A DNA stretch of 64,000 nt, taken from positions 23,107,608 to 23,171,607 of the forward strand of contig NC_088300.1 of the NCBI RefSeq assembly GCF_032854445.1. The letters run 5' to 3'. This document shows, one piece after another, positions 51,007 to 63,177 of the stretch (positions are counted from its first letter, which is position 1; every line of letters starts with the position of its first letter). A program made the translations under genes and the position numbers. The notes below the pieces were generated by a model. That model searched no databases and was not told the DNA's origin. It saw only the letters and a list, made by a program, of their open reading frames with translations. The DNA is from Liolophura sinensis. Its lineage: Eukaryota; Mollusca; Polyplacophora; Chitonida; Chitonidae.

Positions 51007-51020
51007 GTATAACGGAGAGG
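51007..51020. other. Tandem duplication junction with 5-bp microhomology
   Basis: Left parent: TATAACGGA followed by CAGAATAT (seen at 59596). Right parent: GAGTACGGAGAGGG (42419). The junction reads TATAACGGAGAGGG. ACGGA (51012-51016) is common to all three, so the exact crossover lies within it. Confidence 0.9.
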
Positions 51021-51181
51021 GAGGAGGTGGGGGAGGGGGAGGAGGTGGGGGTGGGAAAGAGAAGAAAGACAAAGGCAAAAAGAAGGAAAAGAATAAAAAT
51101 CAGAAAAAGAAAGATTCAAAAAAGAAGAGTTCGGGCAAAAGTAAACCCTCTAGTAAGGCACCAAAAAGGGGCAAAAAGTAG
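51013..51181 (+). pseudogene. Duplicated 3' fragment of tetraspanin exon 3
   Basis: Identical to 42424-42592: the Gly tract, the Lys-rich tail and the TAG stop. It has no transmembrane part, no splice acceptor and no start of its own. It lies in front of the Fox C start codon on the opposite strand. Confidence 0.95.
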
Positions 51182-51722
51182 ATTTCTGAGAGCTACACTT
51201 TGGTCTTCTCGCTTCAAACACTTTTCGTACAGTAAGCGGCGTATTACAGTAATACATGTATTTACTGACGGATACTACATTACCTAAATTTACCTAAATA
51301 TTATATTAATATATGCTTTGATAATGGTATTGTTCTAGTCATTCGACATTGTTACAAATGAAAATAAATTCGTAATTGCTCTCTGACGATTTAGAATTGT
51401 TTAAATGCCATTATTCATTTCATCTTACTTTTGGGTTTATTTAAGTCATTTACAAACAGTTGCCATCCCGTTACAATAAGGCAAATGTATTTTTGAGTGG
51501 TGCTTTAGTTGTCATTTAAGCACATATATGCTACAACATTGAAGACAGCCCTGAATTCAGCTCAGTTCCATTTTTTAAAAAAATTATATATACGTTTTTA
51601 TCTTGGAACTATACAAAAGATCAAGAAACGTAACAAGCGCCACAATGATTAATTGAAGATGAACGACATATGCGGAAGTGTGCCTGACTGCCACTGGTTA
51701 CAAGGCTAACATGGATTTGATA
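51182..51722. other. Duplicated tetraspanin 3' region
   Basis: Copy of 42593-43133, including the AATAAA. Nothing further. Confidence 0.5.
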
Positions 51723-51947
51723 TATTTATTTGATTGTTTTTTTACGCCGTACTCAAGAATATTTCACTTATACGACGGCGACGAGCATTATAGTGGCTGG
51801 AAACCGGGCAGAGCCCGGGGGAAACCCACGACCATCCGCAGGTTGCTGCAAGACCTTCCCACTTACGACCGAAGAGGAAGTCAGCATGAGCTGGACTTGA
51901 ACTCACAGCTACCGCATTGGTGAGAGACTCCTGGGTCATTACGGCAT
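51723..51947 (-). mobile_element. SINE lacking its 5' end (duplicate)
   Basis: Copy of 43134-43358 carried along by the segmental duplication, not an independent insertion. Confidence 0.85.
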
Positions 51948-52314
51948 TATTTTTACTTTGTGGAAGACTCTAGGACGGGCAACACAGACGGTCCAAATGA
52001 CAGTAGAACGCAACGTTTTCCTCTGTGGCGTTTGAGCGTGTGTGCACTTCATATATGTTTTATGAGCACACATACACCGATAACTGTGACGTAATAAAGG
52101 AAAAAAAAACAAATGAGTTCACAGTTTTGGATCGTCTTGAAACAGGCGGAAGAAGTTTTACTAGGGTCCTGTAAACTGCTAATATTTGTGCATTTAAATG
52201 AACGGTGAGAATAAAACCCAGACTGAGGTAAACTGGCAAGGGACGGCACTTCATCAGTTACATGTGGCCATTTGCCAGCTATCACAACCTTTACGCTAAA
52301 CGTCTTTGATTATA

Positions 52315-52623
52315 TTCACTAGACCAGTCCGCATTGACACACTGCCACTTTTTGTACCTTAACTAGACCAGTCTGTAATGACACATCGTCAGTGTTCGTG
52401 CCTTCAATAAACCAGTCCGTATTGACACACTGACACTTTTTTGTGCCTTGACTAGATCAGTCAGTATTGACACACCGTCACTGTTTGTACCTTCACTCAA
52501 CCACTCTGTATTAAGACACCGTCACTATTTGTACCTTCACTCAACCAGTCAGTATTGATACACGGTCTCTGTTTGTTCCTTCAATAAACCAATCCGTGTT
52601 TACACGCTGTGACTGTAAATACC
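52315..52623 (+). repeat. 44-bp minisatellite, seven units (duplicate)
   Basis: Copy of 43726-44034 with the same unit number. Unit number in such arrays changes readily, so its identity supports a very recent duplication. Confidence 0.9.
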
Positions 52624-52939
52624 TTCACACTCTCGTCAATGACCGGTGCCTGTCACCAAGGCTCCACAAATTGTGGATAAGTTACTTTCTTTTCCAAGAT
52701 CCACTTTGAAACCATTCCTCGTGTGTTATAAAAACAGGAAACAAAATCTTAAACACTTGGCAGCACTTCATGAACTTTATCTAAACAACAAGCGATGTGA
52801 ATCATCTTACGGTGATCTTGATAATGTTTATGCCATTTTCAACACTTTCTGGTTCCAAAAACCTTCAATACTGAGAATCTAGACATATCAGTTTCCAACT
52901 AAGCAGTAATAGCACTAAAAATGTGCAGAGCACTATGGT

Positions 52940-54349
52940 TTATATATAAAAATATGACGGTGCATTACTATTTTCAGTCAATCTGCACAAAACATTTTCC
53001 ACGGAGGAAATACTTGGGTACAACATATTGTTCAGAGTTGGATCAATAATCGTCCCAGACGTCGTGACGTAACTAAATCCGTCATTACACCCAGAGTCAT
53101 GTTCTTCAAAGACATCATCAAACGTCAGTCTCAGCGGAGGGATATCAGGAAGGGCGGGAACATTATAAATACACTCAGGTGTCACTTCCGGCAAACTGTC
53201 TGAGCTACCACTGCCTCCCTCCTGATATGTTAATGACCACGCAATGTCTTGACAATCGGGCGTTACTCTTGACAGCGCTTCGTTGCGCACAGCAAATTCC
53301 GGACTTGAGAACTCTACCAAAGAGTCGTAACCGCTGCTGTCAGACACACAAACTGAGGTGTCACTTCTGGTGTCACTGCCAGAACTCACAGACTGCCTTG
53401 TCCGCATACAGGGATTATCACATAGTGATATTGGACTAAAACTTTGACTCAATGGACTCCTATGTACAACCTCCGATACCCTGGGGTCGTAATTAGACTG
53501 GACTTCGTGATGATCCTCCAAATTACACATCTGAAGCTGGAACAGTTTAGCCGGAGATGGACTGGTGTCAAGGATGTTCTGGAAAGCCTCCATCCTGTGA
53601 GTCAAGGATAACACACAACCTTCCCATAATCCATTGGCGTTGACTTGTTGGAATCCAGACCGTAATGCGTTGGATCCAGAGAACTTGTTAGTCGGTCGGT
53701 AATCTCCTCGGGCAAAGGTCAGCAGGTTCTTTGGGATAATGGTCCACAGAAAAGCAGATCTGAAATATATCCAATAAGAATTGTCAGTATAAGACGTAAA
53801 TAAAATATTGTATAAATTTGCCAAATATCTTCATAATAAAATAATAATAATTATATTTGGCCCTCTTTAATGACGTCAAAAGGTATTGCAATGATGCAGA
53901 AATATGAATTTATCTTACCTGTTAAAGACGCCGTTACGTGGTTTTTGGTTCTTTAGCCCAACCTTGGTAAAGCATTTGGTTTTGGACAAACTGTGGCGGA
54001 TGGCGTTTTTCCAGTGATGTTTACCTGTCTCTTTAAAATAGCAGAAGCGAGTCTCGATGTAACGGTAGATTTCAGTGATGGGTAGACAGAAATTCGGAGA
54101 TCTCATTATTGACAGGAAGATGAGTTCCGTGTAGGTAAAGTTTGGTTTCCGGCTGCCATCCTGAGTGTCGAGTCGTTCGTAGATTCTGACAAAGTTATTC
54201 AGCACGCTGTGCAGGTCATCTTGGCTGACGGGCTGAACGGGTGTTTTCTTAATAGAAGCTGGTCTAGAGACCTTCCGGTATTTCAGTAAATTCTCCACCA
54301 TGTCGGTATCTGTGTGGAAACTTTCACTGAACTTTCTCTTGTAAGCCAT
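52940..54349 (-). CDS. Forkhead gene B' (second copy), intact, 416 aa
   Basis: Exon 1 is 53919-54349 and exon 2 is 52940-53759. The protein is identical to B. Unlike Fox C, both copies of B keep their whole upstream region, because that region lies inside the duplicated block. Both B genes should therefore be expressible. Its downstream neighbour here is only the tetraspanin exon-3 fragment instead of a complete tetraspanin gene. Confidence 0.9.
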
Positions 54350-54436
54350 TATAGCAAGTTTAGTAGTGGAGAGAGAACCGAAGTTATGACGAGTATTTCC
54401 TGAGCCACGTTATAGTTAATTGTATAACGGACAGAA

Positions 54437-54484
54437 TATATAAAGGAATTGGACATGATGTGAGTGATGCCTTTCTAACATGAC
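54437..54484 (-). promoter_or_regulatory. Fox B' promoter: TATA-like box and upstream element
   Basis: Copy of 45848-45895. Confidence 0.6.
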
Positions 54485-57400
54485 AACTTGGCATAAGTAA
54501 AAAAATCATCTCAACTGCAAATGAGTTATAAGGTTTATGTCCCTTTGTAATCCCGATTTAAGATCAAGTGTGATATACCATAAGTAAAAGATTTCATCTT
54601 CACTCTGTTTCTGATCTCAAAGCCGCGGGGTGCTCCCCTGGGGAGAAATCCTTTGCTAGAAATGATTGATCTATTTTCACTTATTTTCATAGAGTTACGG
54701 ATAACTGATCTCTCCGTTTTATCAAAGGTGTATGGAGTCCGGGCGGTTATGGGGTTGGTAGTTCTTTTCTAAATGTGAGATATTTCTCAAAAGTTTTTTA
54801 GAGTAAATATCTAATCTATCTTTGGCCCACGTTTTGGTGGCGAAATGTGAGACTGTTGGGAGTGTAAGTAATGCAAAATGATAGTGGTATTGTGATTTGG
54901 GAAAATCATCGTATGAACCGTAGCCATGTGTAAAACAAACGGTTCACCATGTTTCTCCATGTTTATAAGAATAATGAAAACAATATTTCCGGGCACTCTT
55001 CTTTCCATAACCCATAACATACAGCCCGACATAGGACAGGCGAACATTTCTTGAAATAGGTGTTAATCAGCAAAATGAATGTAAACCAAGGGTTGATTAC
55101 TGTTTTTTATGATTGCTTCCTTCTTGGCCATAAAATATCATCTGACAGCAAAAAAAGGTCTTGTCTTGAGAATTATTGTCATGTGAGTGATCCCTTTCTA
55201 ATGTGACAACTTGGCCTAAGTACAAATCATCTCGACCGCAAATGTGCCATAAGGTATTTCCCTTAGTAATCTGGATTTAAGATTAAGTCTAATATATCAT
55301 AAGTAACAGGTATCGTCTTCACTCTGTTATTTTGGACTCTGTGCTGCCCTGAGGAGAAATCCTTTTTCTACAAATGATCGATTATTACGACTTTTTAATA
55401 GCGCTGAAGTAAACACTAGTCTCTGTTTTGGTAAAGGATTTGGGGGTCGGGGCGGCGATGAGATTCTTTTCTTACGTTAAAGTTCATTATTGTAAACATT
55501 TCATCAATACATAGCCGAACAATTTATGGTGCAACTGGAGAGTATTTGGAAAGTAAATGATGCATAAATATTGGTATACCTATTTGCCAGTTAAACTATA
55601 TTTTCGACCAGAACTCACCACAAGCTTATTTTGTCGATTTTATGTTCTCTCTAGACTTTTCTGTTTTCATCGCCCATAATATACTGTCGCAATAGTACAA
55701 GTGAACACTTCTTTCTGAATACAGAAATACCGAAGTAATTCAAATTTCTGTTCGTTTTTATAATGAGTACTCTTAGGTCATAACATTTTATCCTATAACA
55801 AAAAGGTCTCGTCTTGAGAATTTTTTACGTGTTAGCAGAATAAATGTATCTATCAGAACCTTTTTTACTGACTCGTTGAAATAATTTGTTCATCTTACAA
55901 ATAAAATGAATATTTTGTGTCCAGTTTAAATGAACATTTAAATGTGAAAAGCTGACGTTTTGATTAAAATATCATTGTGGATATGTCGCGTGTCTATGTT
56001 GTTTGGAACGTATTCATAGCATAAAACCTAAAACTGTTCTCAGAAAGGGCTGAAATGTCATCTCCTGTAAGTTCAAGGATGTCAGTTGCCGGCAGAGAGA
56101 TTATGTATTACAAAGATCATGGACGTTTGGGTGGACTTAGTAATCTCATAGCTATTAGCCACATGCTGAGATGAGCTGTCATCTATATCATGGGACAACT
56201 TCACGTACTTGCTTATTGAAAGGCAATGTAAATGTATTGCGTTCACAGAACATTCTCTTGTAAGCTATACGTAATATCACATTTAGTACAACAAAAAGAA
56301 AAAAAAAAACAAAACCGACATGTTTTGGATATCCCAATTTAAATTCAGATATGATGTAGCATGCTTTGGCCAGGAGTGATCAATTTTTATGAGGTGATGT
56401 GATAGACACACATAAGTAAAAGCTCAACTCGTATCAACTGTATCAGATATCATATCCTATGCACATCTGGCTATCAAATTTTATTCAATGCATTATATGT
56501 AAAAAATTTAAGTTGCACTCAGTGACCACGGGGAACACACCTAGGGGAATAATCAGGTACTGACGACCTCCTATTCAATACCTATATGATAACTAATAAG
56601 CCTTTCTTATTGGGTGGTAACATATGTTGACATCATTTAAAAAAGGACAACATGTATGTGTTCTGAAAGGTCAAAGATAACGTTTTCCAACAGATCTGTA
56701 AAGCTACCAAACATACATATAATATCTGCACACAGTATTTCATTTATTGGCCGCGTTCCGAAAAAAAAACGTGGAATGCGGTAGCGTCGATTTACAAAGT
56801 ATGTTTTGAATCAGTTTCTAAATTGAGCAATTTCACTACACGTGGTTTTAGCTTTGGAGTAAAAATTTCGAACACGTAACGTTTGTACTGAGAGGAATCA
56901 ATCAGAATTCCATCTAATGTGATATTAAACAAACCATTTTAGTTAAGGTATATGGAAATTTCAGATGTGAATATTTCATTTCCGTGTATACATTTAGCTA
57001 AATTCTCAGTCCTGATCTATTTAAAATCAAAGTAGAATATCTCATACTCTTTCTCAGTTATCGGATGGGATTTTCATTTGTGTTTTGCGTGTACATAACT
57101 TTAAACAAAATTCACTCACAACTGTTACATGAATGCTTGATCAACTGAATTATAAAATAACTGAATATATGCGGAATAAATATTATAAAACATTTAAGTA
57201 TTAAATCATTGACATAAATGAATGAAATTGCCTCATTCAGAAGATGATGAGTTATCCTCCGGGTAGGGTGGGGGGGGGGGTATCTCTGGTGCAATCAGGT
57301 CAAAATACTGAGATAAGTAATCGCCAACCTCAATATTCAGTTTGCTGAATTAAAAGTGTAAACGGTTTTGATCTGTAAACATCAGGCTGATAAATTAAGT

Positions 57401-57540
57401 GTATCCCCATTTTCCTCTAGTTCATTATTCTGGAGAATTGCTTCACAAAACCTCGGTCTGTCAGCCACGTCTTTTTGACGAAATAAACAACAAATTTGAC
57501 TAGACAACAAATGAGAAATAAAACGTCCTTTTGTGATGTA
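54485..57540. other. Spacer between Fox B' and Fox C'
   Basis: Copy of the B-C spacer, including the diverged tandem upstream repeats (54457-55824) and a G run of 11 at about 57270. No gene is recognised. Confidence 0.55.
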
Positions 57541-57806
57541 TTTATTTATTTATTTGATTGGTGTTTTACGCCGTATTCAAGAATATTTCACTTATACGAC
57601 GGCGGCCAGCATTATGGTGGGAGGAAACTGGGCAGCGCCCGGGGGAAACCCACGACCATCCGCAGGTTACTGCCAGACATTACCACCTACGGCCGGAGAG
57701 GAAACCAGCATGAACTGGACTTGAACTCCCAGCGACCGCATTGGTGAGAGACTCCTGGGTCATTACTCTACGGTAGCGCGCTAACCAACTGAGCCGCGGA
57801 GGTCCC
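57541..57806 (-). mobile_element. Full-length tRNA-headed SINE downstream of Fox C' (duplicate)
   Basis: Copy of 48953-49218 with the same flanking duplication. Confidence 0.9.
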
Positions 57807-58115
57807 TTCGTGATGTAACTTGACTGGCTAATAAACCTTTCACAAATGTGTCCCCTTGTTAGAATTTCACGAAGTTAAACTTCATTCCGTTTAGAACTGG
57901 GCTCTTCAGTCTCCATTTGTCTCTAAGATATGGTCTTACACTAAAAAAAAAAACAAAATAGGAGTCAAGATAATGTAATATCAGGTGCGTTTATTGTTTT
58001 TCACACTACACTGCGGCAAAGCAGTGCGATAGTGAAACTTTTCTTAATGACAGGACGTACCCATAGCACTATGAGAAAGCCTTCAGCACTATGTACATAT
58101 ATGACGATAAAACGA

Positions 58116-59520
58116 TTAACGGCTCATGGCATTCAAACATAATCCGTCCGTTGAGCTATAACTTTGGCAGTACAAAGTCTCAAACATCCGATCAGACAAC
58201 ATGTAAGGCATATAGACATTATTGAAGACACCATAAGGCTCGGAATCATGTTCTACATCTACGTCATCATCAAAGGTCAGTTTTAGTGGAGGGATATCAG
58301 GAAGGGCAGGTAAATTAAAAATACACTCAGGAGTCACTTCCGGTAAACTGTCTGAACTACCAGTGGCTCCGTTATATGCTGATGACCATGTTTCGAGGTA
58401 ACACTGGGACGTAACTCTACATGCAACTTCGTCACCCATATTAAATTCGGGACTTGAGAACTCTTCCAAAGAGCCGTAACCGCTGCTGTCAGACACACAC
58501 ACTGAGGTGTCACTTCTGGTGTCACTGTCAGAGGTCACTGACTCTTCCGACCACATACAGGGGATATCACACGGCGGTATAGGACTGAAATTTTGACTCA
58601 GTGGGCTCCCATGCACAATGTCCGACACTTTGTGGTGAAAGTTAGATTGGACTTCGTTATGATCCTCCAAATTACACATCTGGAGCTGGAACAGTTTAGT
58701 CGGAGACGGACTGGTGTCGAGGATGTTCTGGAAAGCCTCCATTCTGTGAGTCAAGGATAACACACAACCTTCCCATAATCCATTGGCGTTGACTTGTTGG
58801 AATCCTGACCGTAATGCGTTGGATACAGAGAACTTATTAGTCGGTCGGTAATCTCCTCGGGCAAAGGTCAGCAGGCTCTTTGGGATAATGCTCCACAGAA
58901 AAGCCGACCTGAAACACATCAAATAAGAATTGTCAGTGTGAGACGGAAATAAAACATTGTATGAATTTGCAAAATATCTTCAGTCAATATATAACTTTAA
59001 GTAATTCAAACGTAAATAATTATATGTGTCCCTCTTTAATGACGTCAATGACGGTATTTTAATGATGCAGAAATATGAATTTATCTTACCTATTAAGGAC
59101 ACCGTTGCGTGGTTTTTGGTTCTTTAGTCCGATCTTGGTAAAGCATTTGGTTTTGGACAAACTATGGCGGATGGCGTTTTTCCAGAGTTGTTTACCGCTG
59201 TCTTTAAAATAACGGTAACGCGTCTCAATGTAACGGTAGATTTCAGTGATGGGCAGGCAGAAATTGGGAGACCTCATTATCGCCAGGAAGATGAGTTCCG
59301 TGTAGGTAAAGTTTGGTTTCCGGCTGCCATCCTGAGCGTCGAGTCGTTCGTAGATTCTCACAAAGTTATCCAGCACACTGCACAGGTCATCTTGGCTGAC
59401 GGGCGGAACGTGCGTTCTCTTGATGGAGACCGGTCTACAGACCTTCCGGTATTTCAGTAAATTTTCCACCATGTTGGTATCTGTGTGGAAACTTTCACTG
59501 AACTTTCTCTTGTAAGCCAT
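58116..59520 (-). CDS. Forkhead gene C' (second copy), intact with native promoter, 407 aa
   Basis: Exon 1 is 59090-59520 and exon 2 is 58116-58908. The protein is identical to Fox C. Its upstream region is the original one: TTTATATA on the gene strand about 89 bp before the ATG, and the shared upstream element beyond. It is therefore the copy expected to keep the ancestral expression pattern. AATAAA at 57990-57995. Confidence 0.9.
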
Positions 59521-59608
59521 TATAGCAAGTTTAGTAGTGGACAGAGAACCGAAGTTATGACGAGTATGTGCTGAGCCACGTTATAGTGAATATTGTATAA
59601 CGGACAGA

Positions 59609-59657
59609 ATATATAAAGGAATTGGACATGATATGAGTGATGCCTTTCTAACATGAC
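59609..59657 (-). promoter_or_regulatory. Fox C' promoter: TATA-like box and upstream element
   Basis: Plus-strand ATATATAAA around 59609-59617 and GAGTGATGCCTTTCTAACATGAC at 59635-59657. The block is identical to that of B. Confidence 0.6.
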
Positions 59658-62329
59658 AACTTGGCATAAGTAAAAAATATCATCTCAACTGCAAATGAGT
59701 CATAAGGTTTATGCCCTTTTTTAATCCCGATTTAAGATCAAGTGTGATATACCATAAGTAAAAGATTTCATCTTCACCCTGTTTTTTGATCTCAAAACCT
59801 CGGGCTGCTCCCCTGGGGAGAAATCCTTTGCTAAAAATTAATCTATTTTTCACTTATTTTCATAGAGTTACGGATAAATGATCTCTCCGTTGTATCAAAG
59901 GTGTATGGGGTCCGGGTGGTGATGGGGTTGATATTTTTTTTCTAAATGTGAAATATTTCTCAAAAGTTTTTTAGAGTAAATATCTAATCTGTCCGTGGCC
60001 CACGTTTTGGTATCGAAATGTGAGACTGTTGGGAGTGTAAATAATGCAAAATGATGGTGCCCCTATTTGCTACTTACACGATACGTTTTGGGAAATGATC
60101 CGATGAAGTTTTTTGTCTGGACTCTTAGCATATTTTAATGTGACAACACTCACGGGTGTAAAACAGGCGGATCACTTCTCCAATGTTTCTACGAATTATT
60201 AAAACTCTTCTTTCCATGACCCATAATATACAGCCCGGCATAGCACAGGTGAGCATTTATTTAGATAAATGTGAATCAGCAAAATGAAAGTAAATCAAAG
60301 GCAGATTGCGGTTTTTTATGACCATAAAATCTCATCTGGCAGCAAAAGGTCTCCCCTTGAGAATTATTGTGATATAAGCGATCCCTTTATAACGTGACAA
60401 CTTGGACTTCGTCAAAATCATGATAAAATTTCATCTTATACTAAAAAGGGTCTCGTCCTGAGAATTTTCGAGTGTTAGCAGAAAATTGTATGTATCAAGA
60501 AGCTTCTTTACCTAATTGTTCTAATAATTTGTTCATTTTATAAATAAAATGAATATTTTGTGTCCAGTGTAACTGAACATCTAAATGTGAACAGCTAACG
60601 TTCGGATTAAAATATCAGTTTGGATATATATCGTGTCTATGTTGTTTGGAACATATTCATAGTATAATACCTAAAAATGTAGTCTAAAAGGGCTTAAATG
60701 TCATCTTCTTTAAGTTTAAGTATGTCATTTGTCGGCAGAGAGATTACGTATTACAGAGATCATGGACGTTTGGGACGACTTAGTAATCTCTGGCAATTAG
60801 CCACATGCCGAGATGAGTCGCCATGTATATCATGGGACAGCTTTACGTACTTGCTTATGAAAAGGAAACGTGAAAGTATGGCGTTCACAGAATATTTTCC
60901 TGTACGCTATACGTAATATCACATTTAGTACTACAAAAAAAAACAAAACAAAACACAAAAGAACAAAAAAACAACCGAGATACTTTGGATATCCCAAGTT
61001 AAGTTCAGCTGTGTTGTATTTTCGGCCATGCATATAATATATGTCTTGGTTAGGAGTGATAAATTTTTATGGGGTTTTGTGGTAGAGAAACCTGGTAAAA
61101 ACTGAGCTCGTGTCAACTGTATGAGATATTATGTCATATACATATCTGCCTTTCAAATTTTATTCAATATATTAAATATAAAAGATTCAATTTGCACCCA
61201 GTGACCCCGGAGAGCACGCCTATGGGCTTTTATGAATTGTGTGCTCTGATTTTGAAAGACATCTCTACGTGCACCAGTTGTACAGTGTTTATTACCGATG
61301 TATCCATGAGTGGACGATATTGATTTACAATATGTATATGTTTGCCAACAATGGCTTAGCCTTTCTCTTGGGGAGGTAAACATATGTTGACATCATTTAA
61401 AGAAGGACAGCATGATGTGTTCTGAAAAGTCAAGAAAAAGTTGACAGATCTGTAAAGCTACCAAATATACATATGATATCTGCACACAGTATTTCATTTA
61501 TTGGTCGCGTTTATTTTTTAACAAGCAATATGTATGGAAGTCGTTCAGTTGAAGAAGGCGTGTGTCTGCAAATATATCGTAGACTGCAGCAATGTCGAAT
61601 TACAAAGTATGTTTTGAATTAATTTTTAAATTGAGCAATTTCACTACACGTGATTTTAGCTTTGGAATAAACATTTCGAACACGTAACGTTTGTACTGAG
61701 AGGAATCAATCAGAATTCCATCTACTGTGATATTAGGCAAACCATTCTAGTTAAAGTAGATGAAAATTTCAGATGTGAATATTTCATTTCCGTGTATACA
61801 TTTAGCTATTTTCTGGGTCCTGATCTATTTAAAATCAAAGTAGAATATCTCATACTCTTTCTCAGTTATCGGATGGGATTTTCATTTGAGTTTTGTGTGT
61901 ACATAACTTCGCTCACAACAGTGAATGCTTGATCAACTGAATTATAAAATAACTAAATATATGCGGAATAAATATTATAAAACATTTCAGTATTAAATCA
62001 TTGACATAAATGAATTCAATTGCCTCATTCAGAAGATGATGAGTTATCCTCCGGGTTGGGGGGGGGGGGTATCTCTGGTGCAACCAGGTCAAAATACTGA
62101 GATAAGTAATCGCCAACCTCAATATTCAGTTTGCTGAATTAAAAGTGTAAACGGTTTTGATCTGTAAACATCGGGCTGATAAATCAAGTGTGTCCTCATT
62201 TTCCTCTAGTTCATTATTCTAGAGAATTGGTTCACAAAACCTCGGCCTGTCAGCCACGTCTGTTTGACGAAATAAACAACAAATTTGACAACCAAAGAAA
62301 TGAGAAATAAAACGTCCTTTCGTGATGTA
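59658..62329. other. Spacer between Fox C' and Fox D
   Basis: Diverged homologue of the B-C spacer. A second, weaker copy of the upstream element is at about 60376-60398. A G run is at about 62057. No gene is recognised. Confidence 0.5.
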
Positions 62330-62595
62330 TTTATTTACTTATTTGATTGGTGTTTTACGCCGTACTCAAGAATATTTCACTTATACGACGGCGGCCAGCA
62401 TTATGGTGGGAGGAAACCGGGCAGAGCCCGGGGGAAACCCACGACCATCCGCAGGTTAGTGCCAGACCTTCCCACCTACGGTCTTAGAGGAAACCAGCAT
62501 GAGCTGGACTTGAACTCCCAGCGACCGCATTGGTGAGAGACTCCTGGGTCATTACGCTGCGGTAGCGCGCTAACCAACTGAGCCACGGAAGCCCC
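62330..62595 (-). mobile_element. Full-length tRNA-headed SINE downstream of Fox D
   Basis: Orthologous in position to the SINEs behind C and C', with flanks TTCGTGATGTA at 62319-62329 and 62596-62606 (perfect match). It therefore inserted before the C and D lineages separated. Confidence 0.9.
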
Positions 62596-62607
62596 TTCGT
62601 GATGTAA

Positions 62608-62866
62608 GTGAGTGAGTGAGTGCTTGGGGTTTAACGTCGTACTCAACAATTTTTCAGTCATGTGACGACGAAGGAATCATTAGGGTGCATGTACGTGTAA
62701 TGTGCCTCCTTGTTGCAGGACGGACTTCCACCACTCTTTTATTTAGTGCTGCTTCACTGAGACGACTTACCGAAGGCAAGTAAGCCGCCCCGCCCGAGCC
62801 ATTATACTGATACGGGTCAACCAGTCGTTGCACTATCCCCTTCATGCTGAACGCCAAGCGAGGAAG
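62608..62866. mobile_element. Short interspersed element inserted in the SINE's target duplication
   Basis: Begins with four GTGA-type repeats and CTTGGGGTTTAACGTCGT, and ends AACGCCAAGCGAGGAAG. CCTTCGTGATGTAA occurs at 62594-62607 and 62867-62880. The matching place behind C (49214-49240) and C' lacks the element, so empty sites are available. I recall similar sequence from many molluscan genomes but cannot name the family. No open frame; probably non-autonomous. Confidence 0.85.
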
Positions 62867-63177
62867 CCTTCGTGATGTAACTTGACTGGCTAATAAACCT
62901 TTCACAAATGTGTCCCCTTGTTAGAATTTCACGAAGTTAAACTTCATTCCGTTTTGAACTGGGCTCTTCAGTCTCCAGTTGTCTCTAAGATATAGTCTTA
63001 CACTAAATAAAAAGACACAACAGGAGTCAAGATAAAGTAATATCAGGTGCGTTTATTGTATTTCACACTACCCTGCGGCAAAGCAGTGCGATAGTGAAAC
63101 TTTTCTTAATGACAGGACGTACCCATAGCACTATGAGAAAGCCTTCAGCACTATGTACATATATGACGATAACGCGA

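Larger units (their letters stand above)
42424..51012 (+). repeat. 8589-bp tandem duplication, first copy
   Basis: Runs from inside tetraspanin exon 3 to about 80 bp upstream of the Fox C start codon and is followed directly by its second copy. Compared with the second copy I find a single difference, a poly-G run of 12 against 11 (near 48681 and 57270). It contains Fox B and Fox C. Confidence 0.95.
51013..59600 (+). repeat. 8588-bp tandem duplication, second copy
   Basis: Same content as 42424-51012 with one G fewer in the poly-G run at about 57270. After its end the original upstream sequence of Fox C continues, with TATA box and upstream element. Confidence 0.95.

Noticed and set aside
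51027-51287. Lys/Arg-rich open frame near the duplication junction
   Set aside because: It is an alternative frame of the copied tetraspanin exon-3 tail and also exists at 42363-42698; not a separate gene.
42424-59600. Treating the 8.6-kb repeat simply as a false haplotype duplication
   Set aside because: The junction joins two non-adjacent places at a short microhomology, which a simple retained haplotig would not create; the possibility is nonetheless listed as testable.
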